A stretch of DNA of 64,000 nucleotides from an uncultured Sulfitobacter sp. (GTDB lineage: Bacteria; Pseudomonadota; Alphaproteobacteria; Rhodobacterales; Rhodobacteraceae), in contig NZ_CANMQD010000002.1 of NCBI RefSeq assembly GCF_947499945.1, positions 248,001-312,000 on the forward strand, given 5' to 3'. Position numbers and translations under genes: made by a program. Each line of letters begins with the position of its first letter. Within the stretch, counting starts at the first letter, position 1. This document shows, one piece after another, positions 1 through 9,250 of this stretch. The notes beneath the pieces were generated by a model, which saw only the letters and a program-made list of their open reading frames with translations, did no database searches and had not been told where the DNA came from.

Positions 1-150
1 CAGCGTCTTGCCCAGAACCTTTACGAAGCTGGTAGAAATTACCCCGATTCCCAACCCCTCGGAGAGGATCGTGACCCCCAGCGTGAACAGCGCCAATATG
101 GACAGGAAGATCAGGACGGACGGGTTGCGCGCGATGAAGGAGCGTTCCAT
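1..150 (-). CDS. urtC: Urea ABC transporter permease UrtC (5' end only)
   Basis: Only the first 50 codons are inside the window; the gene runs off the left edge. The start is an ATG read on the minus strand at 150, and the visible peptide opens MERSFIARNPSV and then has one hydrophobic segment. That matches the N-terminus of the second membrane permease of the urea transporter. The gene begins 4 nt after the urtB stop, so the two are surely co-transcribed. The identification rests on this position as much as on the short sequence. Confidence 0.8.
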   Translation of the reverse strand, partial: MERSFIARNPSVLIFLSILALFTLGVTILSEGLGIGVISTSFVKVLGKTL

Positions 151-154
151 GGCT

Positions 155-2104
155 TCAATCCCCCGCCGCGCGGCCTTTGAGGGCGATGATGCCCCTTGGC
201 CGGAACTGGATGAAGATGATGATAAAGATGATCATATATGTTTGCGCGGCCAACGTGTTGGAGGGGTTCAGGAATTCGACCCCCTTCTGGAACCCGCCGA
301 TCATCGCCGCCCCTGCCAGCGTGCCCCAGATATTGCCAACGCCGCCGACGACAACGGTCATAAAGCTTTGTACGATATAGTCGCTGCCCATCTCGGAGGT
401 CACCTTGGCAAACAGCCCGATGGCGACACCTGCTATGCCCGCAATGCCAGAGCCAATCCCGAAAGTCAGCATGTTAACGCGGTCGGGGTTGATGCCCATG
501 CTTGCTGCCATCTTTGGGTTTTGGGTAACTGCGCGTGTCTCCAACCCCAGCCGCGTCCGCTTCATGATAAATAGAAACAGCGCCAGAAATAGCAGCGCGA
601 GGATGAAGATGGCGATGCGGATATAGCTGATCGAGACGACATCATTGATGACCCATGCCCCGTCCAACCACGCAGGCGAGGTCAGCGGGCGGGCCTGCGT
701 GCCAAAGATGTTCTTGGCCAGTTGTTGGAGCGCGATAGAGACGCCAAAAGTTGCCAAGAGCGTCTCGAGCGGGCGATGATACAGCCAGCGCACAACGAGC
801 CGCTCAAGCGCAACCCCTGCAGCAAAGGTCACCACAAATGCCAGCGGCACAGCAATGAGGATGGAGGCTGTGTGATTGGGCACGAAGAGCTGCACCACAT
901 AGCCGGTATAGGCACCCATCATGATAAATTCGCCATGGGCCATATTGATGACCCCCATCACGCCAAAGGTGATGGCAAGGCCAATGGCGGCGAGGAAATA
1001 GATCGACGCAAGCGAGAGCGCATCAAGCCCAAGATCGGCTGCTTGGCTAATCGCGACGCGGGTCTCGGAGGCGGCGAGTGCGGCTTCGGCAGCTTTGGTG
1101 ACTGCCTCCGAGGGCTCGTCGTAGACGTCGAAGAAACGGAAACTTGCGAGGCTCGCATCGATGTCCTCTTGCGTGACCCGTGGCGCTGCCAAGCCGCCTG
1201 TGACCAACGCGTCATAAGCTCTGTCGCGTGCGGACTCGGTCGAGAGTTGTATCACGGGAATATCTGCAATGCGGCCTGCGATGATGTTCGCCTCAAGGAC
1301 GGCATCACGGGCGTCCGCTGTGATTTGAAGAGGCGCATCGCCTCCTGCGATCATGAGATCATAGGCTTGGATACGGGGCAAAGCATCAGTACCGACAGTC
1401 AATTCACGCGCGATATTGCCCTCTGGCATCGTTTGGGACACTATTCTTTTCGTGGTGAGGATCGGATTGAGGGTCGCGCGAAAATCTACACCCAGATCAC
1501 CCGACATATCGTTAATCGCACCGACGCGGGTGGGGATATCGTCATCATAAGCCATGCTCATTAGCCGTTCCAACCGCGTTTTGCGGGCAAGGATAGCGGC
1601 GTCCTGCTCCCCCTCAATTGAGGCACGCAGGGGCGCGAGTAATGCCGCCTCGGGATCACGCGCAATTGAATCCAGCGCGTCGGCACGTTTGGCGGGATCG
1701 GAGTCAGAGAGTTGGAATTGCACCAAAGCTGTGGCGATCATGGCACGCACACCGCTGTTGGGTTTGAGCTGTTTCAGATCGGTAGAGGTAGCGGTGCCGA
1801 CCTCTGCTCCGTCATCGAAGCTTTGTAAAGTGTAGCTGCCATCGTCATTCTTCGTCGCGGCAAGAAACAACCCATCTGCTTTTCGCTGCCACATCTGCTT
1901 GCCCTGCCAAACCTCCAACACGTTTTGCATTTGGGGCAATCCACTGGCCACCAGCGCATCAATCGCAGGGCCAATCGTGCGCCGCGAGCTTTTCTCGATC
2001 AGTGCGCGCTGGGTTTGCAGCACGTCCTGAACGGGGGTCATTTGGGCAAGGGCTAAATGGCCAAAGGACAACGCAAAGCACAAGGCCAGCAGCAGGCTTT
2101 TCAT
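155..2104 (-). CDS. urtB: Urea ABC transporter permease UrtB
   Basis: 649 residues. UrtB is one of the two membrane subunits of the branched-chain-amino-acid-type ABC transporter that imports urea. Residues 1–20 form a signal peptide (MKSLLLALCFALSFGHLALA). Residues about 21–360 are a soluble extension that is usual for UrtB and absent from LivH. From about residue 361 comes a LivH-like permease with repeated hydrophobic helices and the family motif GVINMAHGEF near residue 385. The start is the only ATG that gives a signal peptide. It lies between urtA (60 nt upstream) and urtC (4 nt downstream) in a minus-strand operon. The gene is full length and no damage is seen. Confidence 0.95.
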   Translation of the reverse strand: MKSLLLALCFALSFGHLALAQMTPVQDVLQTQRALIEKSSRRTIGPAIDALVASGLPQMQNVLEVWQGKQMWQRKADGLFLAATKNDDGSYTLQSFDDGAEVGTATSTDLKQLKPNSGVRAMIATALVQFQLSDSDPAKRADALDSIARDPEAALLAPLRASIEGEQDAAILARKTRLERLMSMAYDDDIPTRVGAINDMSGDLGVDFRATLNPILTTKRIVSQTMPEGNIARELTVGTDALPRIQAYDLMIAGGDAPLQITADARDAVLEANIIAGRIADIPVIQLSTESARDRAYDALVTGGLAAPRVTQEDIDASLASFRFFDVYDEPSEAVTKAAEAALAASETRVAISQAADLGLDALSLASIYFLAAIGLAITFGVMGVINMAHGEFIMMGAYTGYVVQLFVPNHTASILIAVPLAFVVTFAAGVALERLVVRWLYHRPLETLLATFGVSIALQQLAKNIFGTQARPLTSPAWLDGAWVINDVVSISYIRIAIFILALLFLALFLFIMKRTRLGLETRAVTQNPKMAASMGINPDRVNMLTFGIGSGIAGIAGVAIGLFAKVTSEMGSDYIVQSFMTVVVGGVGNIWGTLAGAAMIGGFQKGVEFLNPSNTLAAQTYMIIFIIIFIQFRPRGIIALKGRAAGD

Positions 2105-2164
2105 ATTTCAAATTCCGGATAATAGGAGGTGGAGGGCACGCGCAAACGTGCCCTCACAAGGGGA

Positions 2165-3439
2165 TCAGTAGTTGGAGAGCGTCTGAACGCAGGTCTTCGT
2201 CTCGGTGTTGTACATACCGCAACCCAGCTCTTTCCAATCCGACACCAATTTGGCGGATTCAGGTAGGAAGTCGGTCCAGGCATCGCCGGGTACTTCGGCT
2301 GTTTGGCTGATAATGTCGAACTGACCCTCTGCCGTTATCTCGCCGATCAAAACCGGCTTAGACAAGTGGTGGTTGGGCAGCATTACGGCTGTACCGCCTG
2401 TCAGGTTCGGGAATTCCTGCCCGTACATCGCGCTGCGCACGGCATCCACGTCTGCGCTGCCTGCTTCTGTCACCGCGTTCACCCACATGTTGAAGCCGAT
2501 GTAGTGCGCCTCCATCGGGTCATTGGTAACACGCTCTGCGCCCATCCGCTCTTTCCATGCTGCGATCCACTCGGTGTTGGCGGGCGTGTCTGCGGACTGG
2601 AAATAGTTCCAAGCGGCAAGGTGGCCAACAAGGTTGCTGGTATCCAGACCGGAGAGTTCTTCCTCACCCACGGAAAAGGCTACGACAGGAATGTCATCTG
2701 CGGAAACACCGGCGGCGGTGAGTTCTTTGTAGAAGCCGATGTTGGCGTCACCGTTGATCGTTGAAATCACGCCGACCTTTTTGCCATCCGCCCCGAGGGC
2801 CACAACATCCGCCACGATCTTGGACCAATCGGAGTGACCAAAGGGCGTGTAGTTCACAAATATGTCGCTGTCCGCGATGCCTTTGGATTGCAGGTAGGCC
2901 TCAAGGATATTGTTCGTGGTGCGCGGATAGACATAGTCGGTGCCCAGCAACGCGAATTTCTCGATACCGAGCTCTTCAAGAAAATAATCCGTGGCAGGGA
3001 TCGCCTGCTGGTTCGGCGCGGCACCGGTGTAGAAGACATTTTTGGAGCTTTCCTCACCCTCGTATTGAACAGGATAGAACAGCAGGCCGTTGAGCTCTTC
3101 GATCACAGGCAGCACGGATTTGCGCGAAACAGAAGTCCAGTTGCCAAAGATCACATCGACCTCTTGTACCGTCAGCAATTCACGCGCCTTTTCGGCAAAG
3201 AGCGGCCAGTCGGAGGCCGGATCGACGACGACTGCCTCAAGCTCGCAGCCCAGAACGCCACCCTTGGCGTTTTGCTGGTCAATCAGCATTTCCATCGTAT
3301 CTTTCAGCGTAGTCTCGGAAATGGCCATGGTGCCCGAAAGTGAATGCAGTACCCCCACTTTTATGGGGCAGTTAGCGGCAAAAGCAGGCAGCGCCGTTGA
3401 TAGCGTCAGGGCGGCGACAAAAGCAGATGTTGTTTTCAT
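2165..3439 (-). CDS. urtA: Urea ABC transporter substrate-binding protein UrtA
   Basis: About 424 residues; the periplasmic binding protein that delivers urea to UrtBCDE. A signal peptide is clear (MKTTSAFVAALTLSTALPAF-A). The mature part starts NCPIKVGVLHSLSGTMAISE, the typical opening of the amide/urea branch of type 1 periplasmic-binding folds, and continues with YPVQYEGEESSKNVFYTG, characteristic of UrtA/FmdD. An upstream in-frame alternative start would add nine residues ahead of the signal peptide, so the ATG at 3439 is preferred. It is the first gene of the urt operon, divergent from ureD. Confidence 0.95.
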   Translation of the reverse strand: MKTTSAFVAALTLSTALPAFAANCPIKVGVLHSLSGTMAISETTLKDTMEMLIDQQNAKGGVLGCELEAVVVDPASDWPLFAEKARELLTVQEVDVIFGNWTSVSRKSVLPVIEELNGLLFYPVQYEGEESSKNVFYTGAAPNQQAIPATDYFLEELGIEKFALLGTDYVYPRTTNNILEAYLQSKGIADSDIFVNYTPFGHSDWSKIVADVVALGADGKKVGVISTINGDANIGFYKELTAAGVSADDIPVVAFSVGEEELSGLDTSNLVGHLAAWNYFQSADTPANTEWIAAWKERMGAERVTNDPMEAHYIGFNMWVNAVTEAGSADVDAVRSAMYGQEFPNLTGGTAVMLPNHHLSKPVLIGEITAEGQFDIISQTAEVPGDAWTDFLPESAKLVSDWKELGCGMYNTETKTCVQTLSNY

Positions 3440-3506
3440 GTGATTTCTCCATGCAGAGATCACCAATGCATCTTGTTCTCACAAGTCATGCACCTTAGCT
3501 AATCTC

Positions 3507-3524
3507 TGCAACTTAAATGTTGCA
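3507..3524. promoter_or_regulatory. Inverted repeat TGCAAC-N6-GTTGCA upstream of urtA
   Basis: A perfect 6-bp inverted repeat with a 6-nt AT-rich spacer lies about 70 nt upstream of the urtA start, in the 339-nt divergent gap between urtA and ureD (3440–3778). It resembles an operator for a dimeric regulator. The outline recalls nitrogen-regulation NtrC sites, but no convincing sigma-54 -24/-12 element was found between it and urtA. The rest of the gap shows no credible gene. Confidence 0.4.
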
Positions 3525-3778
3525 AACCGTGTGGCGGCCGGTCTGAGGTCCAATTCATCCAGTCGTCACACACCCCGTGTTCAGTGATGCTCGATTCGAG
3601 AACAGGGGTTGGGCTATCGTTGCTGCGTCGCGGCAATATGGCCAATTTCTTGACCTGTTTATCATCCCTATCACTCAAATCCGCCTGCAAATTAGGCGAC
3701 GTGGCCGTTTGTCGCCTTCAATTTAATCACTTCCGAAATGATCAGAGCTAATTTCATGCTCACAACTGCCGTCAGGCC

Positions 3779-4672
3779 GTGTGGTGTGATGCAATTGGGC
3801 ACAAGAAACTTTGGCGTCGGAGGCCTCAAATCACCCTTACTGTTCCCATAAGTGTTCCACCGGCGAGCACCCTACAGCCGCGTGCAATCGGGTCCGCGAA
3901 GGTCTCTGTGTATGGCGACGTGGCTGGCAAAACACGACTACGGGACCTCCGCCAATCAGGATCGCTCAAGCTGATCTTTCCGCAAACGCACCGCAAGGAT
4001 GCCGAGGTGATTTTGGTCAATACGGCGGGCGGCATTACGGGCGGTGATCGTTTTGATTTGGATATCGAGGTGTTGGACGGTGCCAAACTGACCCTGACCA
4101 CACAAGCAGCCGAGCGGGCGTACCGCGCGCAAGTCGGCGAGGTCGGGCGTGTCGCAACGCGGCTTACAGTTCAAGATGGCGGCTGTTTGCACTGGCTTCC
4201 GCAAGAGTTGATCCTCTATGACCGCTGCGCGTTGCACAGACGCCTTGAAATATCGCTGGCGCCTCAAGCGCGGTTTTTGATGGTGGAGCCTTTGGTTTTC
4301 GGGCGCGCTGCGATGCCGGAGAGATTGGACGATATCCTTTTTCAGGACCGCATCAGGATCATTTGCGATGGCAGACCGCTCTATGTTGATGGCATCGATT
4401 TGAGCGGAAACGCGACCGACCACCTTGCCCGCCCCGCGATCGCAAACGGTGCGGGTGCCATGGCGAGCGTTGTTTTTGTTGCTCCCGATGCCGAGGCACA
4501 TCTGCCCACGCTGCGCGCCCTGCTGCCAGACAGCGCAGGTGCCAGCATGCTGTCGGGCGGCGTGCTGGTCGTCCGCCACCTTGCCGCGGACAGTTTCGAG
4601 CTGCGCCGCACGCTGGTCCCTGCGCTTGAGCATCTATCCAACCACACTTTACCCACGTCCTGGAGACTTTAA
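3779..4672 (+). CDS. ureD: Urease accessory protein UreD
   Basis: Up to 297 residues. UreD is the scaffold that binds apo-urease and, with UreF and UreG, guides nickel to the active site. Recognisable motifs are RLRDLRQSGSLKLIFP near the N-terminus, NTAGGITGGDRFDLDIEV, LTTQAAERAYRA and LVFGRAAMPE, all standard for UreD. The start is uncertain. The GTG at 3779 is the longest option and adds about 40 residues of unusual composition before the conserved part. A purine-rich GGAGG at about 3819 has no ATG, GTG or TTG in frame at a good distance. It is the first gene of the ure operon; the ureA start is 4 nt after its stop. Confidence 0.9.
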   Translation: MWCDAIGHKKLWRRRPQITLTVPISVPPASTLQPRAIGSAKVSVYGDVAGKTRLRDLRQSGSLKLIFPQTHRKDAEVILVNTAGGITGGDRFDLDIEVLDGAKLTLTTQAAERAYRAQVGEVGRVATRLTVQDGGCLHWLPQELILYDRCALHRRLEISLAPQARFLMVEPLVFGRAAMPERLDDILFQDRIRIICDGRPLYVDGIDLSGNATDHLARPAIANGAGAMASVVFVAPDAEAHLPTLRALLPDSAGASMLSGGVLVVRHLAADSFELRRTLVPALEHLSNHTLPTSWRL

Positions 4673-4675
4673 TCC

Positions 4676-4978
4676 ATGCAACTGACCCCCCGTGAAAAAG
4701 ACAAACTGCTGATTGCGATGGCTGCCGAAGTTGCCCGCAAGCGGCTTGCCCGTGGCGTCAAGCTCAACCATCCCGAAGCGATTGCGCTGATCACTGATGC
4801 CGTGGTTGAGGGCGCGCGGGATGGCCGCTCTGTCGCGGATATGATGGAGGCGGGCGGCCATATTGTTACCCGCGAGCAGTGCATGGAGGGCATCGCGGAG
4901 ATGATCCACGAAGTGCAGGTCGAAGCGACATTCCCCGACGGGACCAAACTGGTCACCGTCCACAATCCAATCCGTTAA
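4676..4978 (+). CDS. ureA: Urease gamma subunit
   Basis: 100 residues, the normal length for a separate gamma subunit. It opens [20 protein letters not shown] and ends with [15 protein letters not shown], both family hallmarks. It packs with UreB and UreC in the (UreABC)3 urease trimer in the cytoplasm. It starts 4 nt after ureD with a GGAG-type ribosome site inside the ureD 3' end. Confidence 0.97.
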   Translation: MQLTPREKDKLLIAMAAEVARKRLARGVKLNHPEAIALITDAVVEGARDGRSVADMMEAGGHIVTREQCMEGIAEMIHEVQVEATFPDGTKLVTVHNPIR

Positions 4979-4998
4979 GCACTCCGAGGAGCCCCGAC

Positions 4999-5166
4999 AT
5001 GAACCATATCCTACGCAGCCTGCCTCTGATCTTTGTTGCCAATGCGTCTGTCGCACATGAGGCCCCGCATTTGCATCACCACCTCACAGACCCGAACTGG
5101 ATGCCGCTGGCGGTAGGCTTGTTGATTATCGGCTTTGCGGCGTTTCTGGCTTGGAGCTGCAAATGA
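4999..5166 (+). CDS. Small His-rich single-pass membrane protein inside the urease operon
   Basis: 55 residues, unrecognised. An N-terminal hydrophobic leader ([19 protein letters not shown]) is followed by a His cluster HEAPHLHHH and then a second hydrophobic stretch ([18 protein letters not shown]) ending SCK. It therefore looks like a secreted or membrane-anchored peptide with an extracytoplasmic metal-binding patch. A GAGGAG ribosome site precedes the ATG by 6–8 nt. Its TGA overlaps the ureB ATG (ATGA at 5163), so ureB translation should be coupled to it. The composition and position suggest nickel handling at the membrane, but that is inference. No urease subunit has this shape. Confidence 0.75.
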   Translation: MNHILRSLPLIFVANASVAHEAPHLHHHLTDPNWMPLAVGLLIIGFAAFLAWSCK

Positions 5167-5468
5167 TCCCTGGCGAAGTCTTCCCTGCGGATGGCGTGCT
5201 GACCCTCAATGCCGGTGCTGACGCGCTCACGCTGATGGTTGCCAATACAGGCGACCGCCCCGTGCAGGTGGGCAGCCACTATCATTTTGCCGAAACCAAC
5301 CCCGCGCTGGAGTTTGACCGCATCGCCGCACGTGGCATGCGCCTCGACATCGCTTCTGGCACCGCCGTGCGGTTCGAGCCGGGCCAGCGCCGCGAGGTGC
5401 AGCTGATCCCCATTGGTGGAGCGCGGCGTATTTTCGGCTTTAACAGCCAAGTTATGGGAGACCTCTGA
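5163..5468 (+). CDS. ureB: Urease beta subunit
   Basis: 101 residues from the ATG at 5163, the start that overlaps the preceding small ORF; the family usually begins M-I-P-G-E as here. Further motifs are [16 protein letters not shown] and [12 protein letters not shown]. It is the structural subunit of urease that bridges UreA and UreC. Its TGA shares one base with the ureC ATG (TGATG at 5466–5470), indicating coupled translation. Confidence 0.97.
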   Translation: MIPGEVFPADGVLTLNAGADALTLMVANTGDRPVQVGSHYHFAETNPALEFDRIAARGMRLDIASGTAVRFEPGQRREVQLIPIGGARRIFGFNSQVMGDL

Positions 5469-7177
5469 TGCCTACCCAAATCCCCCGCGCGCAATATGCG
5501 GCCATGTATGGCCCGACCACTGGTGACCGGGTGCGCCTTGCCGATACCGATCTGATTATCGAGGTGGAGCGTGACCTGACCACCTACGGCGAAGAGGTGA
5601 AATTCGGCGGCGGCAAGACGATCCGTGACGGGATGGGTCAATCCCAAGTTACCCGTGCAGGTGGCGCGGTAGATACCGTCATTACCAACGCGCTGATTGT
5701 CGATCATTCAGGCATCTACAAGGCTGATGTGGCGCTCAAAGACGGGCTGATCCATGCCATCGGCAAGGCGGGCAACCCCGACACGCAAAGCGGCGTCGAT
5801 ATTATCGTCGGTCCCGGTACCGAAGTAATCGCAGGCGAAGGGCGCATCCTGACGGCGGGCGGTATGGACAGCCACATCCACTTTATCTGTCCGCAGCAGA
5901 TGGAGGATTCACTGCATTCGGGCGTGACAACTTGTTTTGGTGGCGGCACTGGCCCTGCACATGGAACGCTTGCCACCACCTGCACACCGGGGCCGTGGCA
6001 CATTGGGCGGATGCTGCAATCTTTTGATGGCATTCCCATGAACATCGGCCTGTCGGGCAAGGGCAACGCAAGCCAGCCTGCCGCCTTGGTCGAAATGGTA
6101 AATGCGGGTGCTTGTGCGCTCAAGCTGCATGAAGATTGGGGCACCACACCTGCGGCGATTGATTGCTGCCTGTCCGTGGCCGACGACATGGATGTGCAGG
6201 TGATGATCCACACCGATACCCTCAATGAAAGCGGCTTTGTCGAGCATACGGTCGCGGCGATGAAGGGCCGTACGATCCACGCCTTCCACACCGAAGGTGC
6301 GGGCGGTGGCCATGCCCCTGATATCATCAAAATCTGCGGCGATGCGAATGTGCTGCCCTCCTCGACCAACCCGACGCGGCCCTTCACGGTGAACACGCTC
6401 GAAGAGCATCTGGACATGCTCATGGTCTGTCATCACCTTGATAAATCCATCCCCGAAGATGTCGCCTTTGCCGAGAGCCGCATCCGCCGCGAAACGATTG
6501 CCGCCGAGGATATCCTGCATGATATGGGGGCATTTTCGATCATCGCCTCGGACAGTCAGGCGATGGGCCGAGTGGGTGAAGTGTTGATCCGCACGTGGCA
6601 AACCGCAGACAAGATGAAGAAACAGCTCGGCCCGCTGGCGGAAGAGACAGGCGACAACGATAACATCCGCGTACGTCGCTACATTGCGAAATACACGATC
6701 AATCCCGCGATTGCCCAAGGGGTGAGCCATGTCATCGGCGACATCAGTGTGGGCAAACGCGCCGATCTGGTGCTCTGGAATCCTGCGTTCTTTGGTGTGA
6801 AACCCGAAATGGTTTTGATGGCTGGTTCAATTGTTGTGGCCCAAATGGGGGATCCGAATGCCTCCATCCCGACGCCGCAGCCGGTCTATAGCCGTCCGAT
6901 GTTTGGGGCTTACGGGAGCGCGTTGCGCCATACCTCGGTCAGCTTTGTCTCGGGTGCGGCGCATGCAGCAGGCATTGGGGGAACGCTTGGTCTGGCCAAA
7001 CAAACAATCGCTGTAAAAAACACCCGCGCCATCAGCAAAGCGGACATGATCCTCAACGACGCTCTGCCGCAAATCGACGTGCACCCCGAAACCTATGAGG
7101 TGCGCGCGGATGGCGTCCTGTTGACCTGCCAACCTGCCGATGTGCTGCCCATGGCACAACGCTATTTCATGTTCTGA
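5468..7177 (+). CDS. ureC: Urease alpha (catalytic) subunit
   Basis: 569 residues, full length. It hydrolyses urea to ammonia and carbamate at a di-nickel centre. The carbamylated lysine motif [12 protein letters not shown] is intact (about residue 219), the metal-ligand motif [13 protein letters not shown] is present, and the flap region contains MVCHHLD with the catalytic histidine. [16 protein letters not shown] and [13 protein letters not shown] complete the signature. Nothing is missing, so the enzyme should be active if matured by UreDEFG. Confidence 0.99.
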   Translation: MPTQIPRAQYAAMYGPTTGDRVRLADTDLIIEVERDLTTYGEEVKFGGGKTIRDGMGQSQVTRAGGAVDTVITNALIVDHSGIYKADVALKDGLIHAIGKAGNPDTQSGVDIIVGPGTEVIAGEGRILTAGGMDSHIHFICPQQMEDSLHSGVTTCFGGGTGPAHGTLATTCTPGPWHIGRMLQSFDGIPMNIGLSGKGNASQPAALVEMVNAGACALKLHEDWGTTPAAIDCCLSVADDMDVQVMIHTDTLNESGFVEHTVAAMKGRTIHAFHTEGAGGGHAPDIIKICGDANVLPSSTNPTRPFTVNTLEEHLDMLMVCHHLDKSIPEDVAFAESRIRRETIAAEDILHDMGAFSIIASDSQAMGRVGEVLIRTWQTADKMKKQLGPLAEETGDNDNIRVRRYIAKYTINPAIAQGVSHVIGDISVGKRADLVLWNPAFFGVKPEMVLMAGSIVVAQMGDPNASIPTPQPVYSRPMFGAYGSALRHTSVSFVSGAAHAAGIGGTLGLAKQTIAVKNTRAISKADMILNDALPQIDVHPETYEVRADGVLLTCQPADVLPMAQRYFMF

Positions 7178-7186
7178 GAGGACGCT

Positions 7187-7660
7187 ATGACAACGCTACC
7201 CATCGCCCAGACCCTGCACCGCAAAGGGGGGTGGGCCGGTCCCGCATCCCGATGTGAACTCGATTACACCGAGCGCTTTTTGCGCCGCAAAAGACTGACC
7301 ACGGCAACGGGGGAGGCCTTTGTTGTTGATCTGGCACAGACGACGTCCCTGAATGAAGGGGACGCGCTTGAGCTTGATACTGGTGTGCTGGTCGAGATCG
7401 CGGCGGGTGTTGAAAGCCTCTACAAAGTATCGGGACCGCATCTAGTGCGGCTGGCGTGGCATGTGGGCAATCGCCATACGCCTTGTCAGATCAACGAGGA
7501 TCATCTGCTGATCCAAGCGGATCCTGTCATCGGCCACATGCTCGAACATCTGGGCGCTGTGGTTGAGCCGATTACCGCAGCCTTTACGCCCGAAGGGGGC
7601 GCATACGGACACGGGCGTATCCATTCGCACGAACATGTCGCGACGGCGCATGAGCACTAA
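7187..7660 (+). CDS. ureE: Urease accessory protein UreE (nickel chaperone)
   Basis: 157 residues. UreE is a dimeric metallochaperone that supplies nickel for urease activation. The N-terminal half matches the UreE fold and the C-terminal part contains the conserved GHMLEHLGA region with the nickel-binding histidine. The tail is His-rich ([17 protein letters not shown]), as in many UreE proteins. It begins 9 nt after ureC. Its 3' end overlaps the ureF start by 11 nt. Confidence 0.95.
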   Translation: MTTLPIAQTLHRKGGWAGPASRCELDYTERFLRRKRLTTATGEAFVVDLAQTTSLNEGDALELDTGVLVEIAAGVESLYKVSGPHLVRLAWHVGNRHTPCQINEDHLLIQADPVIGHMLEHLGAVVEPITAAFTPEGGAYGHGRIHSHEHVATAHEH

Positions 7661-8315
7661 CAGCGATATGCTTACCCTTGCGCAATGGCTCTCGCCCGCC
7701 TTTCCGGTGGGCGGATTCGCCTATTCGCACGGGCTCGAAACAGCCATTCAAAAGGGAGTGATCCGCAGCGCCAAGGATTTGCAAGACTGGCTTTGGGATG
7801 TGCTGGAACACGGCAGCGGGCGCAATGACGGCGTCCTTCTGCGTGCTGCATATGCCTGCACAACACCCGCACAGTTGGAAGAGGTCAATCAGACAGCGAT
7901 TGCGGTTTCCGCCTCCCGCGAGCGGGTCTTTGAGACGCAATTACAGGGAACTGCATTCACCCAAACCACCGCTGTAATCTGGCGCGTGGACGAGGTAGCG
8001 GACACCGATACGAACGTTTTATGCTACCCTGTTGCTGTGGGCCATGCCGCCGCGCGGGCAGAATTCGACGTTGATCTCACTGCTGCAATGTATCTGCACG
8101 CCTTCGCCAGTAACCTTGTCTCGGCAGCTGTGCGTGCCGTGCCTCTGGGGCAGACGGAGGGACAACGTGTTCTTGCTGCCCTTGTCCCGCTTTGTGATCA
8201 GATAGCACAACGCACCATCGGCACGACATTGGACGATCTCAGCAGCACGGCCTTCCTCTCTGACATCGCCGCCATGCAACACGAAACGCTACAACCAAGG
8301 ATATTCCGGTCATGA
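7650..8315 (+). CDS. ureF: Urease accessory protein UreF
   Basis: 221 residues from the ATG at 7650; a longer reading from 7563 would only translate ureE out of frame. UreF acts as the GTPase regulator in the UreDFG maturation complex. The family opening [21 protein letters not shown] is exact. Later motifs include [15 protein letters not shown]. It overlaps ureE by 11 nt and ureG by 4 nt. Confidence 0.95.
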   Translation: MSTNSDMLTLAQWLSPAFPVGGFAYSHGLETAIQKGVIRSAKDLQDWLWDVLEHGSGRNDGVLLRAAYACTTPAQLEEVNQTAIAVSASRERVFETQLQGTAFTQTTAVIWRVDEVADTDTNVLCYPVAVGHAAARAEFDVDLTAAMYLHAFASNLVSAAVRAVPLGQTEGQRVLAALVPLCDQIAQRTIGTTLDDLSSTAFLSDIAAMQHETLQPRIFRS

Positions 8316-8935
8316 CATCACTTAACGGACCCCTGCGCATCGGCATCGGAGGCCCCGTTGGCGCAGGTAAAACCACGCTGACGGCCTGCCTTGCCCGCGC
8401 ATTGAAGGAGGATTTCTCCATCGGTGTCATCACAAACGACATTTACACCCAGGAAGATGCCGAAGCGCTGATGCGGATGCAAATCCTGCCGCAGGATCGC
8501 ATCATCGGCGTGGAAACAGGCGGTTGTCCGCATACTGCCATTCGCGAGGATGCTTCAATCAATCTGGCCGCCATCGCGCAGATGCGCGCGCGCCACGCTG
8601 ATCTCGATATCGTGCTGATCGAAAGCGGTGGTGACAATTTGTCTGCTACTTTCAGCCCCGAATTGGCCGATGTCACGATTTACGTAATCGACGTTGCCGC
8701 GGGCGAGGACATCCCGCGCAAAGGCGGGCCTGCCCTGACAAAGTCAGACGTTTTGGTGATAAACAAAACCGACTTGGCACCCCATGTCGGAGCATCCTTG
8801 GATGTGATGAAACAGGACTGCGAAAAAATGCGCGGGGTCCGGCCCTATGTATTTTGTGCGCTGCGGCGAAATGAAGGAACTGACGAGGTACTGAGCCGCA
8901 TTCTCGAAATCGGCGGGCTTGTTCAAAGTCGTTGA
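8312..8935 (+). CDS. ureG: Urease accessory GTPase UreG
   Basis: 207 residues. UreG is the SIMIBI-class GTPase that powers nickel insertion into urease. The P-loop [13 protein letters not shown] is at the N-terminus, [17 protein letters not shown] follows, then the nickel-binding Cys-Pro-His motif [13 protein letters not shown] and the guanine-specificity motif NKTDLAP. The start overlaps the ureF stop (ATGA). It is the last gene of the urease operon; a transposon graveyard follows. Confidence 0.97.
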   Translation: MTSLNGPLRIGIGGPVGAGKTTLTACLARALKEDFSIGVITNDIYTQEDAEALMRMQILPQDRIIGVETGGCPHTAIREDASINLAAIAQMRARHADLDIVLIESGGDNLSATFSPELADVTIYVIDVAAGEDIPRKGGPALTKSDVLVINKTDLAPHVGASLDVMKQDCEKMRGVRPYVFCALRRNEGTDEVLSRILEIGGLVQSR

Positions 8936-9250
8936 TGGCAAATTCACTGACGATCTGTTCTGGATCAGATTTTCTAGATTTCCGTAAAGATCACCTAGCC
9001 CGATGAAGATCGCCGTCTTGTTTTGGGACTGTTAGAAGGACAGCAGATGCAAAACCGGAAGCTCTGAAGCGCATAAATTGGAAAGCTCCAACGTCCGCTT
9101 TTTTTACAATGCCTTATTGATTTGACGTTTGCAGCGATTGACCGCTATCCGCCGATATCTACCTACCGACGACGAACTTTGCGGTGCATTCCATGGCAAC
9201 AGCTTTTCGTATTTGCTTCGCGGCAACTTCGCCGTGATTTGATCCAGCAC
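8936..9250. other. Gap between ureG and IS66 remnants
   Basis: 315 nt of AT-richer sequence with no open frame that I can support. It probably contains the ureG transcription end and the decayed outer end of the IS66 element, but no clear terminator hairpin or terminal inverted repeat was recognised. Confidence 0.4.

Noticed and set aside
722-1564. 280-codon plus-strand frame opposite urtB
   Set aside because: It lies fully inside the well-supported urtB gene and its translation is Cys/His/Arg-rich without any family motif.
3440-3530. Possible sigma-54 promoter upstream of urtA
   Set aside because: A GG...GC pair is present on the minus strand but with 8 instead of 10 bases between, so the -24/-12 spacing is wrong.
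3499-3690. 63-codon minus-strand frame in the urtA–ureD gap
   Set aside because: No ribosome site, no recognisable product, and it contains the palindrome at 3507–3524.
5909-6730. 273-codon minus-strand frame inside ureC
   Set aside because: Antisense shadow of a highly conserved catalytic gene; codon pattern and product are not credible.
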